Source: Streptomyces sp. 71268 (GTDB taxonomy: Bacteria > Actinomycetota > Actinomycetes > Streptomycetales > Streptomycetaceae). From it: a stretch of DNA of 64,000 bases. The notes beneath the pieces are model-generated. The model worked only from the letters and a program-made list of their open reading frames with translations, was not told the origin of the DNA and made no database searches. The translations under genes and the position numbers were made by a program. Shown piece after piece: positions 19,128 to 28,076 of this stretch; positions within the stretch are counted from its first letter, which is position 1, and every line of letters starts with the position of its first letter. The stretch is taken from NCBI RefSeq assembly GCF_029392895.1, contig NZ_CP114200.1, forward strand, positions 897,501 through 961,500. Direction: 5' to 3'.

Positions 19128-20651
19128 TCAGTCGGTGGTGGGGCAGTAGCGGCCGGGGGCGATGACGCCGGCCGGGTCGAGCGCGGCCTTGAGCTGGGTG
19201 ATGACGCCCCACGGGGCCGTGTCCTGCTCCGTCAGGAACTCCATGGCGTCGATGCCCACCCGGTAGAAGCGGAAGCCCTCCGCGTACAGCCGTCGGTACA
19301 GCTTGTCGTTGCAGGCGTGTGCCGCGCGGGTCTGGTCCGGGTCGGTGCGGTCGAAGTACAGGTTGATGACGACTTCGGCGTAGTCGGCGTTCATCGGGTT
19401 GATGGCGAGGGCGGGCACGATGGCGTACTCCGCGCAGACGCCCTCCACCAGGGCCACCAGTTCCTGGGCCGCCGCGCCGTCCACGGCGATGACCGGCATG
19501 CAGGCCAGGTAGCCGATGGTGGAGTCGTCGAGGGCGTCCACGGCCTTGGCGTCCGGCACCGTGGTGGCGCCCGTCGCCTGGTGTAGACCCTCCAGGAACG
19601 CGGTGGACGGGCGCCCGGAGTGCACCGCGTACATCGCGCTCAGCAGCGGATCGGCCGCCTCGCCGGCGACCGCCTCCGCGCTGACCTCCCGGGGCGCGGC
19701 CCCGGCGGCGGCCAGTGCGGCGCTGGCCTCCTCCACCGCGAGCGCCACCTGGGCCCGCGACCCGTCGATGGCCACCACGCCGGTCCAGGTGGGCACCTGG
19801 GTGCTGGCCGTCATCGACAGGATGCGCTTGTCGTTGAAGACATGGACGATCGACCGGAGCACGTCAGCGGTGAACAGCTCGCCGACCGTGTCGAAGACGC
19901 CCGCCAACACCTCCTCGGAGAAGGAGAACATCAGCAGCCGCAGCTCCTCGCGGCGCGGCAACAGGTCCACCACGGCGGCCGTCACGATGCCCAGGTTGGA
20001 CTGGACGAACAACCCGTCGAGCCCGGGGCCGAGGCCGTGCCGGTAGTGGTGGGCGTGGCGCGCCCCGGGGTCGGCCCACAGGCCGGTGCGCACCAACTCA
20101 CCCAACCCCAGCACCACTTCGAGTCCGCGCACCTCCTCGGCCCGGTGCCGGCGGAAGCCCGTACCGCGCTCCAGGAGGTTGCCGATCACAGAGGAGTTGG
20201 GGGACGAGCCGGTCACGTTGGCCACCAGCTTCGGGGCGTGCTCGGCCAGGTGGTCGGCCAGCTGTGCCTGGGTGACGCCCGGTTCCACCACGGCGTACCG
20301 GCCGCGGGTGTCCACGGAGCGGATGCGGTTCAGGCCGGACAGGTCGAGCAGCGCGCCGCCGGGCCTGACCGGGAGCTTCGAGCCGAGCCCCCAGTTGCGC
20401 CCGGTGCTGATGGGGTACAGCGGTACGCGGTGTTCGCGCGCCACCCGTACGACGTCGGTGACCTGCTCGGCCCGCCTGGGACGCAGGATGGCGACGAGGT
20501 CGCGGGGCGGGAAGGCCGAGGTGTTGCGCTCCGCGGCGGCCAACTCCTCCGGCGCCCGCACCAGCGCGTCGGCGCCCAGGATCTCGCGCCACGCCGCGAT
20601 CGCCTTGTCCTGGTCCGTGTGGTCCAACGACTCCCCTTGGGGGTGATTCAT
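19128..20651 (-). CDS. VAO/PCMH-type FAD-linked oxidase
   Basis: The 507-residue protein has the PCMH FAD-binding domain at about 45-260: ILRPRRAEQVTDVVRVAREH, PISTGRNWGLGSKLP (80-94) and GALLDLSGLNRI. The C-terminal oxidase cap ends LKAALDPAGVIAPGRYCP. It resembles vanillyl-alcohol oxidase, eugenol oxidase and p-cresol methylhydroxylase, which oxidise para-substituted phenols. The ATG at 20651 follows GGAGCGGAGCAG. It lies downstream of the halogenase and antiporter genes on the same strand after a 219-bp gap. A 4-hydroxyphenyl substrate would fit the Hpg-type genes further right, but that is inference. Confidence 0.82.
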   Translation of the reverse strand: MNHPQGESLDHTDQDKAIAAWREILGADALVRAPEELAAAERNTSAFPPRDLVAILRPRRAEQVTDVVRVAREHRVPLYPISTGRNWGLGSKLPVRPGGALLDLSGLNRIRSVDTRGRYAVVEPGVTQAQLADHLAEHAPKLVANVTGSSPNSSVIGNLLERGTGFRRHRAEEVRGLEVVLGLGELVRTGLWADPGARHAHHYRHGLGPGLDGLFVQSNLGIVTAAVVDLLPRREELRLLMFSFSEEVLAGVFDTVGELFTADVLRSIVHVFNDKRILSMTASTQVPTWTGVVAIDGSRAQVALAVEEASAALAAAGAAPREVSAEAVAGEAADPLLSAMYAVHSGRPSTAFLEGLHQATGATTVPDAKAVDALDDSTIGYLACMPVIAVDGAAAQELVALVEGVCAEYAIVPALAINPMNADYAEVVINLYFDRTDPDQTRAAHACNDKLYRRLYAEGFRFYRVGIDAMEFLTEQDTAPWGVITQLKAALDPAGVIAPGRYCPTTD

Positions 20652-20870
20652 CTGCTCCGCTCCAGATCCGTGAGTGAGGGGCGGTCGGGGCCCGTTGTGG
20701 GGCGCCCGTCCGGATGTCGGGGCGCTGGGGCCTGGGCGCGGCCCAGCGCGTGCGGCCCCGGCGGGGCGTGTCGCCCTCGGCCGGCCGCCCGGCCCGCTCC
20801 GGGCGGCCCCGGGGCGGGCCGGCGGTCGCCGCGGGTGGGCCCGGACGCTGGGTGCGCCCGGGCCCACCGG

Positions 20871-22280
20871 TCAGGACCCCGCGGGGCGCAGCACGCGAAG
20901 CAGCCGCAGCCCCGGCCCTGTCATGGCGGTGGTGACGAGGGTGACCACCACGAGCGCGACGAAGAGCTGGGTGCCGATCACTCCCGCCTCGTGGCCGATG
21001 CTGAGGACGACCAGTTCGGTCAGGCCGCGCGTGTTCATCAGAATCCCGAGCTCCAACGCCTGGGTGCGCGAGAGCCCGGCGACATAGCCGGCCAGGCCCG
21101 CGCCGACCACCTTGGAGACCGTGGCCAGCACGAGGAGTACGGCGAGCAGCACGGCGCCCTCCGCGCTGAGGGAGAGGTCGCCGAGGTCGAGGGAGAGGCC
21201 GAAGCCGAGGAAGAAGAACGGCAGCAGCAGTCCGGCGATGGTGGCCACCGATGTCAGCGCCGCCTCCCCGTTGCCCCGCTTGGTGGCGCGCGGCCAGGCC
21301 AGCCCGAAGACGAACGCGCCGATCAACTGGTGGATGCCGAGGGCCGCGGTCAGCCCGGCCGACGCCGCCACGCCCGCGACGCACAGCGTACTGACGACGG
21401 CCGGCGAGTACCGTACGGGACCGTCCAGCACTCGCGCGAGCCCGGTCCTGACGGGCCCGAGCAGCATGGCCGTGGTGCCGGCGAAGACCAGCAGCTTCCA
21501 CCACTGGTCCCCCGTGCCCTCACCGGTGGCGAGCGCGAGCGCCGCCGTGAGCACCACCCAGCAGGCCCCGTCCCCCACCGCCGACGCGTAGAGGCTGAGC
21601 CGGCCGGTGCGGCTCTTGAGCAGGCCTAGTTCGGTGAGCACGCGGGCGAGCACCGGGAAGGCGGTGACGCTCAGCGAGCAGCCCAGGAACAGGGCGAAGG
21701 CCAGCGGCTCGCCGGAGCTCCCGCCGTGCTCGTCCCACAGCCACAGCGCCGTGGCGGTCCCGATGGCGAACGGTACGAGGAAGGAGGCGAGGGTCACCAA
21801 GGCGAACCCGCGCTCGATCCGGGACTGCTGCACCTGGACCAGTTCCTGCCCGACCCCGAACATGAACAGCACCAGGCCGAGTTGGGCCAGTGCGTCCAGG
21901 CCGGTCACCACGTCGGGCGGGAAGAGCCAGTCCGAGACCCCGGGGCCAAGCTCGCCGAGGACCGAGGGGCCAAGGGCCAGGCCCGCGCAGATCTCGCCCA
22001 TGACCCGCGGTTGGCCGATGCGGGCCGCGAGCGCCCCCGCGCCGAGCGCGACCGCGAGGACGCCCGACGCGGCGAGCAGCAGGGTGGCGGTGGAACTCTT
22101 CGCGCTGTGCCCGGCCGCCGCCGCGCCCGAACCTCCGGGCGCGGCGACGAGCGCGATGACACACCCCACGACGGGGAGCGCGACGAGTGCGACGTAGCCC
22201 AGCACGCGCTGGCGCCTGCCGACCCGGCGGCCCCCGTCGGGGTCGGCGTCGGTGGTCTTGCTGGCCTCGGCCAGGCTCAT
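20871..22280 (-). CDS. CPA2-type cation:proton antiporter (Kef/NapA-like membrane protein)
   Basis: The 469-residue product is a multi-pass membrane protein with the Na+/H+ exchanger fold: LAARIGQPRVMGEICAGLAL, SVLGELGPGVSDWLFP, GLVLFMFGVGQEL, LGCSLSVTAFPVLARVL and LELGILMNTRGLTELVVL. No C-terminal nucleotide-binding (TrkA-N) domain is present. The ATG overlaps the halogenase stop by 4 bp (ATGA), so the two are co-translated. Antiporters of this type recur in actinomycete secondary-metabolite clusters. Its ion and role are unknown; resistance or pH/ion balance are possible. Confidence 0.85.
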   Translation of the reverse strand: MSLAEASKTTDADPDGGRRVGRRQRVLGYVALVALPVVGCVIALVAAPGGSGAAAAGHSAKSSTATLLLAASGVLAVALGAGALAARIGQPRVMGEICAGLALGPSVLGELGPGVSDWLFPPDVVTGLDALAQLGLVLFMFGVGQELVQVQQSRIERGFALVTLASFLVPFAIGTATALWLWDEHGGSSGEPLAFALFLGCSLSVTAFPVLARVLTELGLLKSRTGRLSLYASAVGDGACWVVLTAALALATGEGTGDQWWKLLVFAGTTAMLLGPVRTGLARVLDGPVRYSPAVVSTLCVAGVAASAGLTAALGIHQLIGAFVFGLAWPRATKRGNGEAALTSVATIAGLLLPFFFLGFGLSLDLGDLSLSAEGAVLLAVLLVLATVSKVVGAGLAGYVAGLSRTQALELGILMNTRGLTELVVLSIGHEAGVIGTQLFVALVVVTLVTTAMTGPGLRLLRVLRPAGS

Positions 22281-24061
22281 GCGGCCACGCCCGCACCACC
22301 CAGGTCGAGCATGCCGGCGTGCAGCAGACGACGGACGAAGCGCTGGCCCGCGTTGTCCAGCGAACCGATGAGTTCCTGCCACCCGACGGGGCCGTTGTTG
22401 AGCCGCTTGGCGATCTCGGCCGCGCCGTCCCAGGTGTCGATGCCGCGCACCTGCGGGCCGTCGGGGTCGTCCTGGAAGAAGAAGCGGTGGCACGGCAGCG
22501 TCCTGCCGAGGGAGGACGGGGTGATGTCCGCGTAGCGGACCGGGTCGCTCCAGTACTTCGCGGCGGCCTTCTGCTCCTCCTCGCTCATCAGCTCGGGGAT
22601 CGGGGGGACGGCCGCCTTGAACCCGGGCACGTCGAGCCCGAGCCCGGAGGTGACCGTGACTCCGGCGGCCAGTTTGACCGTGGCGCCCGGGCCCAGGTTG
22701 AGCGAGTTGGCCTCGGCGTAGGCGGTCATGAACGGGCCGTCGATGTCGAGACCCTCCACTCCCTCGCCGTCCGAGAGCACCTGGAGCAGGTCCGGCGTGA
22801 AGGCCGTGTTGAGCAGGGCGTGGAAGGTCTGGTCGGTGGTGAGGCCGAGCGAACCCGCCTTGCCGCGGCTGTTCCAGTAGACGCTGTCGGGGTTGTCGCT
22901 GCCGATGGCGTAGTACCACTGGTCGATGGAGAGCGCGAAGGTGGCGGCCATGCCGTGCCACTCGGAGTCGTAGTCCCGCCACATGCCGCGCACGTCCTGT
23001 TCCGGTACGTCCCCGCTCGCCGTCTGGCCGAGCAGCGTGGCGGTCGCAACGGCCTGGTTGGTGGCGAAGGCCACGCCGGAGGAGAAGAGCGGGTCGACGA
23101 AGTAGGAGGCGTCGCCGAGCAGCACCCAGCGCTCGTCGAGGTTGGCGAACCTGTCGTTGATCATCGAGTAGTTGGTGGCCGTGAGCATCCGGTCGGGATC
23201 GACCGCGCGCACGTCCTGGATCAGCTCCCGCAGCTTGGGCACCTCCTTGACGGTGCGCAGGAACAGCTCGGGGTCGGTGAAGTCGCAGTCGGGACGCTTC
23301 AGGATGGCCGGATCGGTGACGATGCCGATGGAGTGCGTCACGACGCGCTCGCCGTCGATGATCTTCGGGACGGGGATGTACCAGGCCCACCCGTCACGGA
23401 AGGCGAAGCACCCGATGGGAGAGATGTCCTTGTCCCGGAAGATGTTCCAGTCCCCCGGCAACGACTGGGTCGTCTTCCCGCCCAGGTAGTGCTGCCAGAT
23501 GGCGATGTTGCGGTAACCCGACAGCCAGTCCCGCTTCTTGTTGGTGACGATGCTGTTCCGGCGCCCCGAGGCGTCCACGAACCAGCCGGCACGCACCGTG
23601 CGGCCGTCCTTGAGCGTCACCTCGCGACCGGTGCCGTCGGGCAGTAAGTCGCATTTGGTCACGGAGGCGCCCTCGAAGACCTCGGCGCCGACGTCCGCCG
23701 CGTGGTCCAGCAGGATCTTGTCGAACTCCGAGCGGTTGACGTGCATGGCCCAGCGGTGGACGCCGTCCCGGACGGTGTTGACGTGGTCGAAGTAGGCCAC
23801 GTGCGGGTCCTCACCGCGCCACTGGAAGATCCCGCCGAACTTCTTCACCCAACAATCGCTGGCGAGCACCTTGTTGAGTGCCCCGCTCTCCTCCAACACC
23901 GGTATGAGGGGGTGCGCGAAGGACTCCCCGATGTGCTCCCGGGGGAAGTGCTCCTTCTCCAGTACGGCGACGCTCAGTCCCCCCTGCTTCATGAGGAGCG
24001 CCGCGAGGGTCGAGCCGCCAGGCCCGCCACCCATGATGACCACGTCGTAATAGGGCTTCAT
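22277..24061 (-). CDS. Flavin-dependent halogenase
   Basis: The 594-residue FAD protein starts with the dinucleotide fold VVIMGGGPGGSTLA (about 7-20). It has GESFAHPLIPVLEESGA (45-61) and a lysine pair in WVKKFGGIFQW where halogenases keep their catalytic Lys. The halogenase signature WAWYIP lies at 225-230, and GDASYFVDPLFSSGVAF near 330. The overall type is the CndH/ChlB4-like group that often acts on carrier-protein-bound phenols, rather than free-tryptophan halogenases. It needs a flavin reductase, which is not encoded next to it. A 3.3-kb gene-poor region lies upstream. Confidence 0.88.
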   Translation of the reverse strand: MKPYYDVVIMGGGPGGSTLAALLMKQGGLSVAVLEKEHFPREHIGESFAHPLIPVLEESGALNKVLASDCWVKKFGGIFQWRGEDPHVAYFDHVNTVRDGVHRWAMHVNRSEFDKILLDHAADVGAEVFEGASVTKCDLLPDGTGREVTLKDGRTVRAGWFVDASGRRNSIVTNKKRDWLSGYRNIAIWQHYLGGKTTQSLPGDWNIFRDKDISPIGCFAFRDGWAWYIPVPKIIDGERVVTHSIGIVTDPAILKRPDCDFTDPELFLRTVKEVPKLRELIQDVRAVDPDRMLTATNYSMINDRFANLDERWVLLGDASYFVDPLFSSGVAFATNQAVATATLLGQTASGDVPEQDVRGMWRDYDSEWHGMAATFALSIDQWYYAIGSDNPDSVYWNSRGKAGSLGLTTDQTFHALLNTAFTPDLLQVLSDGEGVEGLDIDGPFMTAYAEANSLNLGPGATVKLAAGVTVTSGLGLDVPGFKAAVPPIPELMSEEEQKAAAKYWSDPVRYADITPSSLGRTLPCHRFFFQDDPDGPQVRGIDTWDGAAEIAKRLNNGPVGWQELIGSLDNAGQRFVRRLLHAGMLDLGGAGVAA

Positions 24062-24446
24062 TCGGTCATGCCTCTCTTACGGTTCTCACATGCTCGTACG
24101 GGATACCGGCCGTGCGCGCCGCGCGCGCCGGGCCCCCGCCGACGGCGGCAGGCCGCGCGGCGGGTGGTCTGCCAACGGGCCGGGCGGTGCCCGACCCGGG
24201 CCGGGCGCGCCGACTCCCGTGGCGCGCCACGGCCAGGTCGCTCCGAGGCGGGACGGAGCGGTCCGCCGCGCTCGCGGCGGGTGGGGCCGGCACGGCGGAG
24301 CCAACGGGTCACGTGGACGCACCCGTTGGTGGCCGCACGGCCGGCAGCCGGCGCCGCGGACACGCGGCGCGCCCGACCGGCTGGTGTCCCGGGCCGGGGT
24401 GGCGGTCGGCCACGGGACGTCGTACGGGATGGCGATGATGACCCCC

Positions 24447-24486
24447 TTGGTCTCGATCGGTCGCGCTTGGTCTCGGTCGGTCTCGT
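24447..24486. repeat. Imperfect 20-bp tandem repeat (two copies)
   Basis: TTGGTCTCGATCGGTCGCGC (24447-24466) is followed directly by a similar copy beginning TTGGTCTCGGTCGGTCTCG. It lies 390 bp upstream of the halogenase and could be a regulator-binding array. Confidence 0.6.
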
Positions 24487-25132
24487 TCTCTCTCAGCCGC
24501 GCGTCCGGGGTGGCGCGTGGTGGGTCACGCCGAGGGAGCGGGCGACCGCCCTTCCCGTGTGCCGGGGGGCGAGCCCTGGAGAGCGGGGCGGGGCGGCCGA
24601 AGGAGTCGGCCCGGGTGGGACGGCTGGAACGGCCGGGGCCCCGCCGTCGGCCACGGGCCCGGAGACGTGATCACTCCGGTGTGCACGGCCCGGAGGGTTG
24701 CGTGGCGGAAGCGGGAGCAGGACGGCTGACGGTTTCGGGAGCGTGGCCGGAAGGAGGGTGGGGCTGTGGTGCGGTCTCAACGGGGGCCGTGGTCAACGGG
24801 GTTGGCGTCGCGGTCGGGTCGGCCAGGGCGGGAGTCACGACGAGCGTCCACCGGTACGGCGACGCGCGGCCGGCACCGGGTGGGGTCGGAGGGACGACAA
24901 CGGGTCCGCCACGGCGAGCCGGCGCGGCTCCCGCCGGCGCGGCAGAGCCCGACGGGACTCACGGACGCGCCGGGCGAGCGTTCCCACTCGACCGTTAGCA
25001 GTCGAGCGTCGAGCCCCTAGGGCTGGGTGCCAACGATGTCAGCGAAGCGACAGACGGCGCGACCGCCGCCGGGATCACGATCGGGGCGTGCAGCGAGGGT
25101 GGCCGTGGGGCTCGTGGGACATCCCTTCTCGA

Positions 25133-25164
25133 TTGACTGGCGCATAACTTTATGCTCAGCAAAT
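25133..25164 (+). promoter_or_regulatory. Orphan promoter-like AT-rich island with palindrome GCATAA-CT-TTATGC
   Basis: TTGACT is followed at once by the perfect dyad GCATAACTTTATGC (25142-25155) and then CTCAGCAAAT. An open frame of 61 codons starts at 25163 (ends 25348) but has no ribosome site or family match, so it is not called as a gene. Confidence 0.4.
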
Positions 25165-27363
25165 GGGTACCACACTTTTCCGCGCTGCGGGAGGACCATT
25201 CGTCAATTCACCGCCCCATCACGTCGATTCGATCGAGTTCCGACGAGCCCCAGTGAACGCAATGCTACTGCGCCCGGGTCGCGGTGTGTGCTGCAGCTTC
25301 TTGCCACTGTCGGGGAGCGGAATTCCCGCCCCCATATTCGGCACCTAGGTGACACATCCCGGCCACGACTCAACCAGGCCAACAGGAACGGAGCATTCAG
25401 CTCCCACCGCGCGAGTTCGGCCACGCCCGGAGAGCGCGGCCCGTCGCCACACCGGCGGGAAGTGATCGGCCACCTCGCTGCCCCCGGGCCCTCTCGACAG
25501 CACGTACTCCGCGATTCCGCAACCCCGCACATAAAGCGGAATCCTCCGCCTTCCCTGTGGTTTGGCGATGGCGAGCAGAATTCCCCTTTCCGGGAAGAAA
25601 AACCTGCGCGACGATGACCGGTTCGGGTAGTACCCCACGGACCGACGCGTTCCGGCGCCGGTCCGGTGCGGCCTGGTCTGGTCGGGACTCACCGACATCG
25701 CCAACCACCGGGCGCCGGTGACGTGGTGGTGGGCACACCACCGCGAGCCGCGCTTGCGGCCTGCGCGAACGCCGAGGCACCGAGGGGCGCGGCGCGCGAG
25801 TGGCGCGTACGGGCCGGTAGGGCGTACGGACGGGTGCCGGCGACGGAGGGCGCGGCCCATGGATGGCGGGGGGTTGATCCGTGCGGGGGGGCGGTCAGGC
25901 GAGGGCCGGGGGCTTCCCCTGGCCGGCCCCCACGGAAGCGGTGGAATGTCTTCCGGTGGGCGGGGCGAGGACGGTCGTGCGGGTTCAGCAACGCATGCCG
26001 TAAAGCCTTTTGGGAGCGGGCGAAATCCACGTCGTTACGCGCGACGGAAGGTGACGGCCATTCCGCTAGCCGTCGAGGACGGTTCCGTACGCCCTTCGGT
26101 AAGCGCACCCGATGCGACCAGCGGGCGAGGGGTTAGCCGTATTCCCCTTACGGTGCGCGGGCGACAGGGGCACGGTTTTCGGTACGCTCGCTCACCGCGA
26201 AGGTACTGGCGAATCGGACCACGCACAGAGCGGCGCACGGCCAACGGCTGGCGTTGACGCACTCCGGCTGACCCCGTGAAGGGCCGTTCCGACGCACGGA
26301 ATTCCGCTCCGTGGTAGGAGCTGGCCTCGCATCGATGTGGTTGCGCCCCTCGCCGCACTTTCGCCCTCGCGGCTTGGACATCGTCCATCGCATTCCCGCT
26401 CGGGAACTGCCTGCATGCGCCACCCGGTGTCGCGCTCGCTACGTCCGATCGCCATCCGGTCTCGGGCGGATGGCTCCGCCGTTTCACGAGCCGGCCCCTG
26501 GGCCCGCTCGCCCCGGCACCCTTTTCTCCGGCGCACGAAGCCACTCCGCGTAACGCCTCGGGCGCGGTGCGGAAGGGCCCGCCGGGCCGTGCCCGCACCG
26601 GCGCGGGCACGCGGCTGCGAGGCCCGCGCTCTCTCCGCACGCCGGCTCCGGGTCCGCGGTGCGGGGCCTTTCGGCGAGCCTGCGGCTCCCCACACGGTCG
26701 CCCGTATCCGCGCCCGCCTACCTCCTCGCGGCCCGCACGCGGAATTCCAACCGAGGTCTCAATCCGCGGCAATCCAACGCCCGTTCGACGATCTCTGACA
26801 TCGGCAGGGCCGGACACCCCCGGGCCACGCCCCGCGACATATCCCTTTCCTTGGCGCATCGCGGGCATCGCCCCGGTACCGGGAGTTACCCGGCTCGCCT
26901 CAAAGCGTCGGGCGCGCCCGAAGAAATGTGCGAAGGATATGTCGAAAGCGCACGCCACACCGCGTGGCGAGGGGCGCCCGACGGGCGAACAGCCAGTCCG
27001 TTTCCCGGGGGTGACGCGTTTGCGAACTCGCGCCCCCACGGGTTCTCCGGCGCGCGCACGCCGTTGCCCGCCCCTGAAACCCCGTACCTATGCGCCGCTT
27101 ACCGGACGTCGCTTCCGGACTTCCCGCGCGGATTCGGAGGAATCCGCGAGACGGGCGCGAAAGCGGCCCCCTACGGATGATCCGCACGCTCCTTCGCCGG
27201 ATACCGAAATAGCCCTCGCCGCTTCGGAGTTCTCGACGCACCGCCCTCACACGGCCCGCCCGCTCGGCCCGCCACGCCCCGAGGCGACGGGGCGCGGTGA
27301 TGGCCCCAAATGGGGCGGGAGACGGGGGCACGGCGCCGGAGGCCGGTCCCGCCGAGGGGGCTC

Positions 27364-27966
27364 TCAGTGGGGCGCGGCGGCGGACCACTCCGGGGAACGG
27401 CCGAGCGACGTCAGGACGAGGTCGAGGGCCGATGCGTCCGGGCGGGCGGGCAGTGCCGGCTTGAAGAGGGCCTCGGGGTCGGTGCGCCGTTCGTCGTCCG
27501 GCACGCGCTGCGCGATGGCCCCCGCGGCCCGCACGGTCTCCTCGTCCAGCTCAAGGGTCACCCCCAGCGCGCGGGCCACGTCCCAGCCGTGGACGACGTA
27601 GTCCAGGAAGTGGAAGCCGATCGCGAGGGACGCGGGAAAGCGTCGGGTGGTGCTGATCTCGGGGAGGGCGAACTCGGCGCTGAGCACGCCGGGGCGGGCG
27701 AAGGCGTGCAGCACCGCCTCGGCGGCGGTGCAGTACGTCGCCAGCGGGTCGTCGCCGAGTTCGCTGGGCTGCCAGTCGGCCAGGTCGGCCCCGCCGCCGG
27801 TGGCCGCGGCGGCGAACCCGTGGTGCTGGCCGGCCATGTGGGCCACCAGCTCGCGCAGCGTCCACTCCGCGCACGGGGTTGGCCGGTCCCAGTCGCGTGC
27901 GGACGCCTGGCCCAGGACGCGCACGGTCTCCAGGACAGCCGTCCGGTCGAGCTTGCGGATATCCAT
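27364..27966 (-). CDS. DinB/MDMPI-like metal-binding protein (TIGR03086 type)
   Basis: A 200-residue four-helix-bundle protein of the mycothiol-dependent maleylpyruvate isomerase/DinB superfamily. It shows DWDRPTPCAEWTLRELVAHMAGQHHGF (His near 43 and 48) and IGFHFLDYVVHGWDVARAL (metal-binding His pair near the middle), typical of TIGR03086. Members bind a divalent metal and may act as thiol-dependent S-transferases; the substrate is unknown. The ATG follows AAGGGGG. The shared operator motif ACGACCGTACG lies 41 nt upstream, linking it to the neighbouring regulon. Confidence 0.82.
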   Translation of the reverse strand: MDIRKLDRTAVLETVRVLGQASARDWDRPTPCAEWTLRELVAHMAGQHHGFAAAATGGGADLADWQPSELGDDPLATYCTAAEAVLHAFARPGVLSAEFALPEISTTRRFPASLAIGFHFLDYVVHGWDVARALGVTLELDEETVRAAGAIAQRVPDDERRTDPEALFKPALPARPDASALDLVLTSLGRSPEWSAAAPH

Positions 27967-28006
27967 GCAGCCCCCTTGGTCGAGCGGTTACCTCCAAGAC
28001 AATAGC

Positions 28007-28017
28007 ACGACCGTACG
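28007..28017. promoter_or_regulatory. Shared TetR-type operator, site 1
   Basis: ACGACCGTACG within TAGCACGACCGTACGTATAG. It lies between the HpgT-like gene end and the start of the DinB-like gene, in the latter's promoter region. It matches the consensus ACGAYCGTNCG found eight times in 28-48 kb. Confidence 0.6.
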
Positions 28018-28076
28018 TATAGTTATGAGGGTGGACGGACGGCCCGACCACCACCGGCCGGGCCCCCGCCACCGCG

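Larger units (their letters stand above)
24062..27363. other. Long gene-poor region upstream of the halogenase
   Basis: No gene could be supported in 3.3 kb. Long open frames occur on both strands (for example 26035-27039 minus and 26567-27601 plus), but they overlap each other, lack family motifs and do not show the GC-rich third-position pattern of real genes here. From about 25.0 kb the DNA is visibly AT-richer, with many GAATTCC and GGAATTC words. It should hold the halogenase promoter. Visible structure is limited to a 20-bp tandem repeat at 24447-24486 and a palindrome at 25142-25155. Confidence 0.5.

Noticed and set aside
25163..25348. 61-codon ORF after the orphan promoter
   Set aside because: No ribosome-binding site, no family match, and no codon bias.
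26035..27601. Two long overlapping open frames (334 aa minus, 344 aa plus) in the gene-poor region
   Set aside because: They overlap on opposite strands, have no recognisable domain, are arginine/proline-rich and lack third-position GC bias; long frames are expected by chance in GC-rich DNA.
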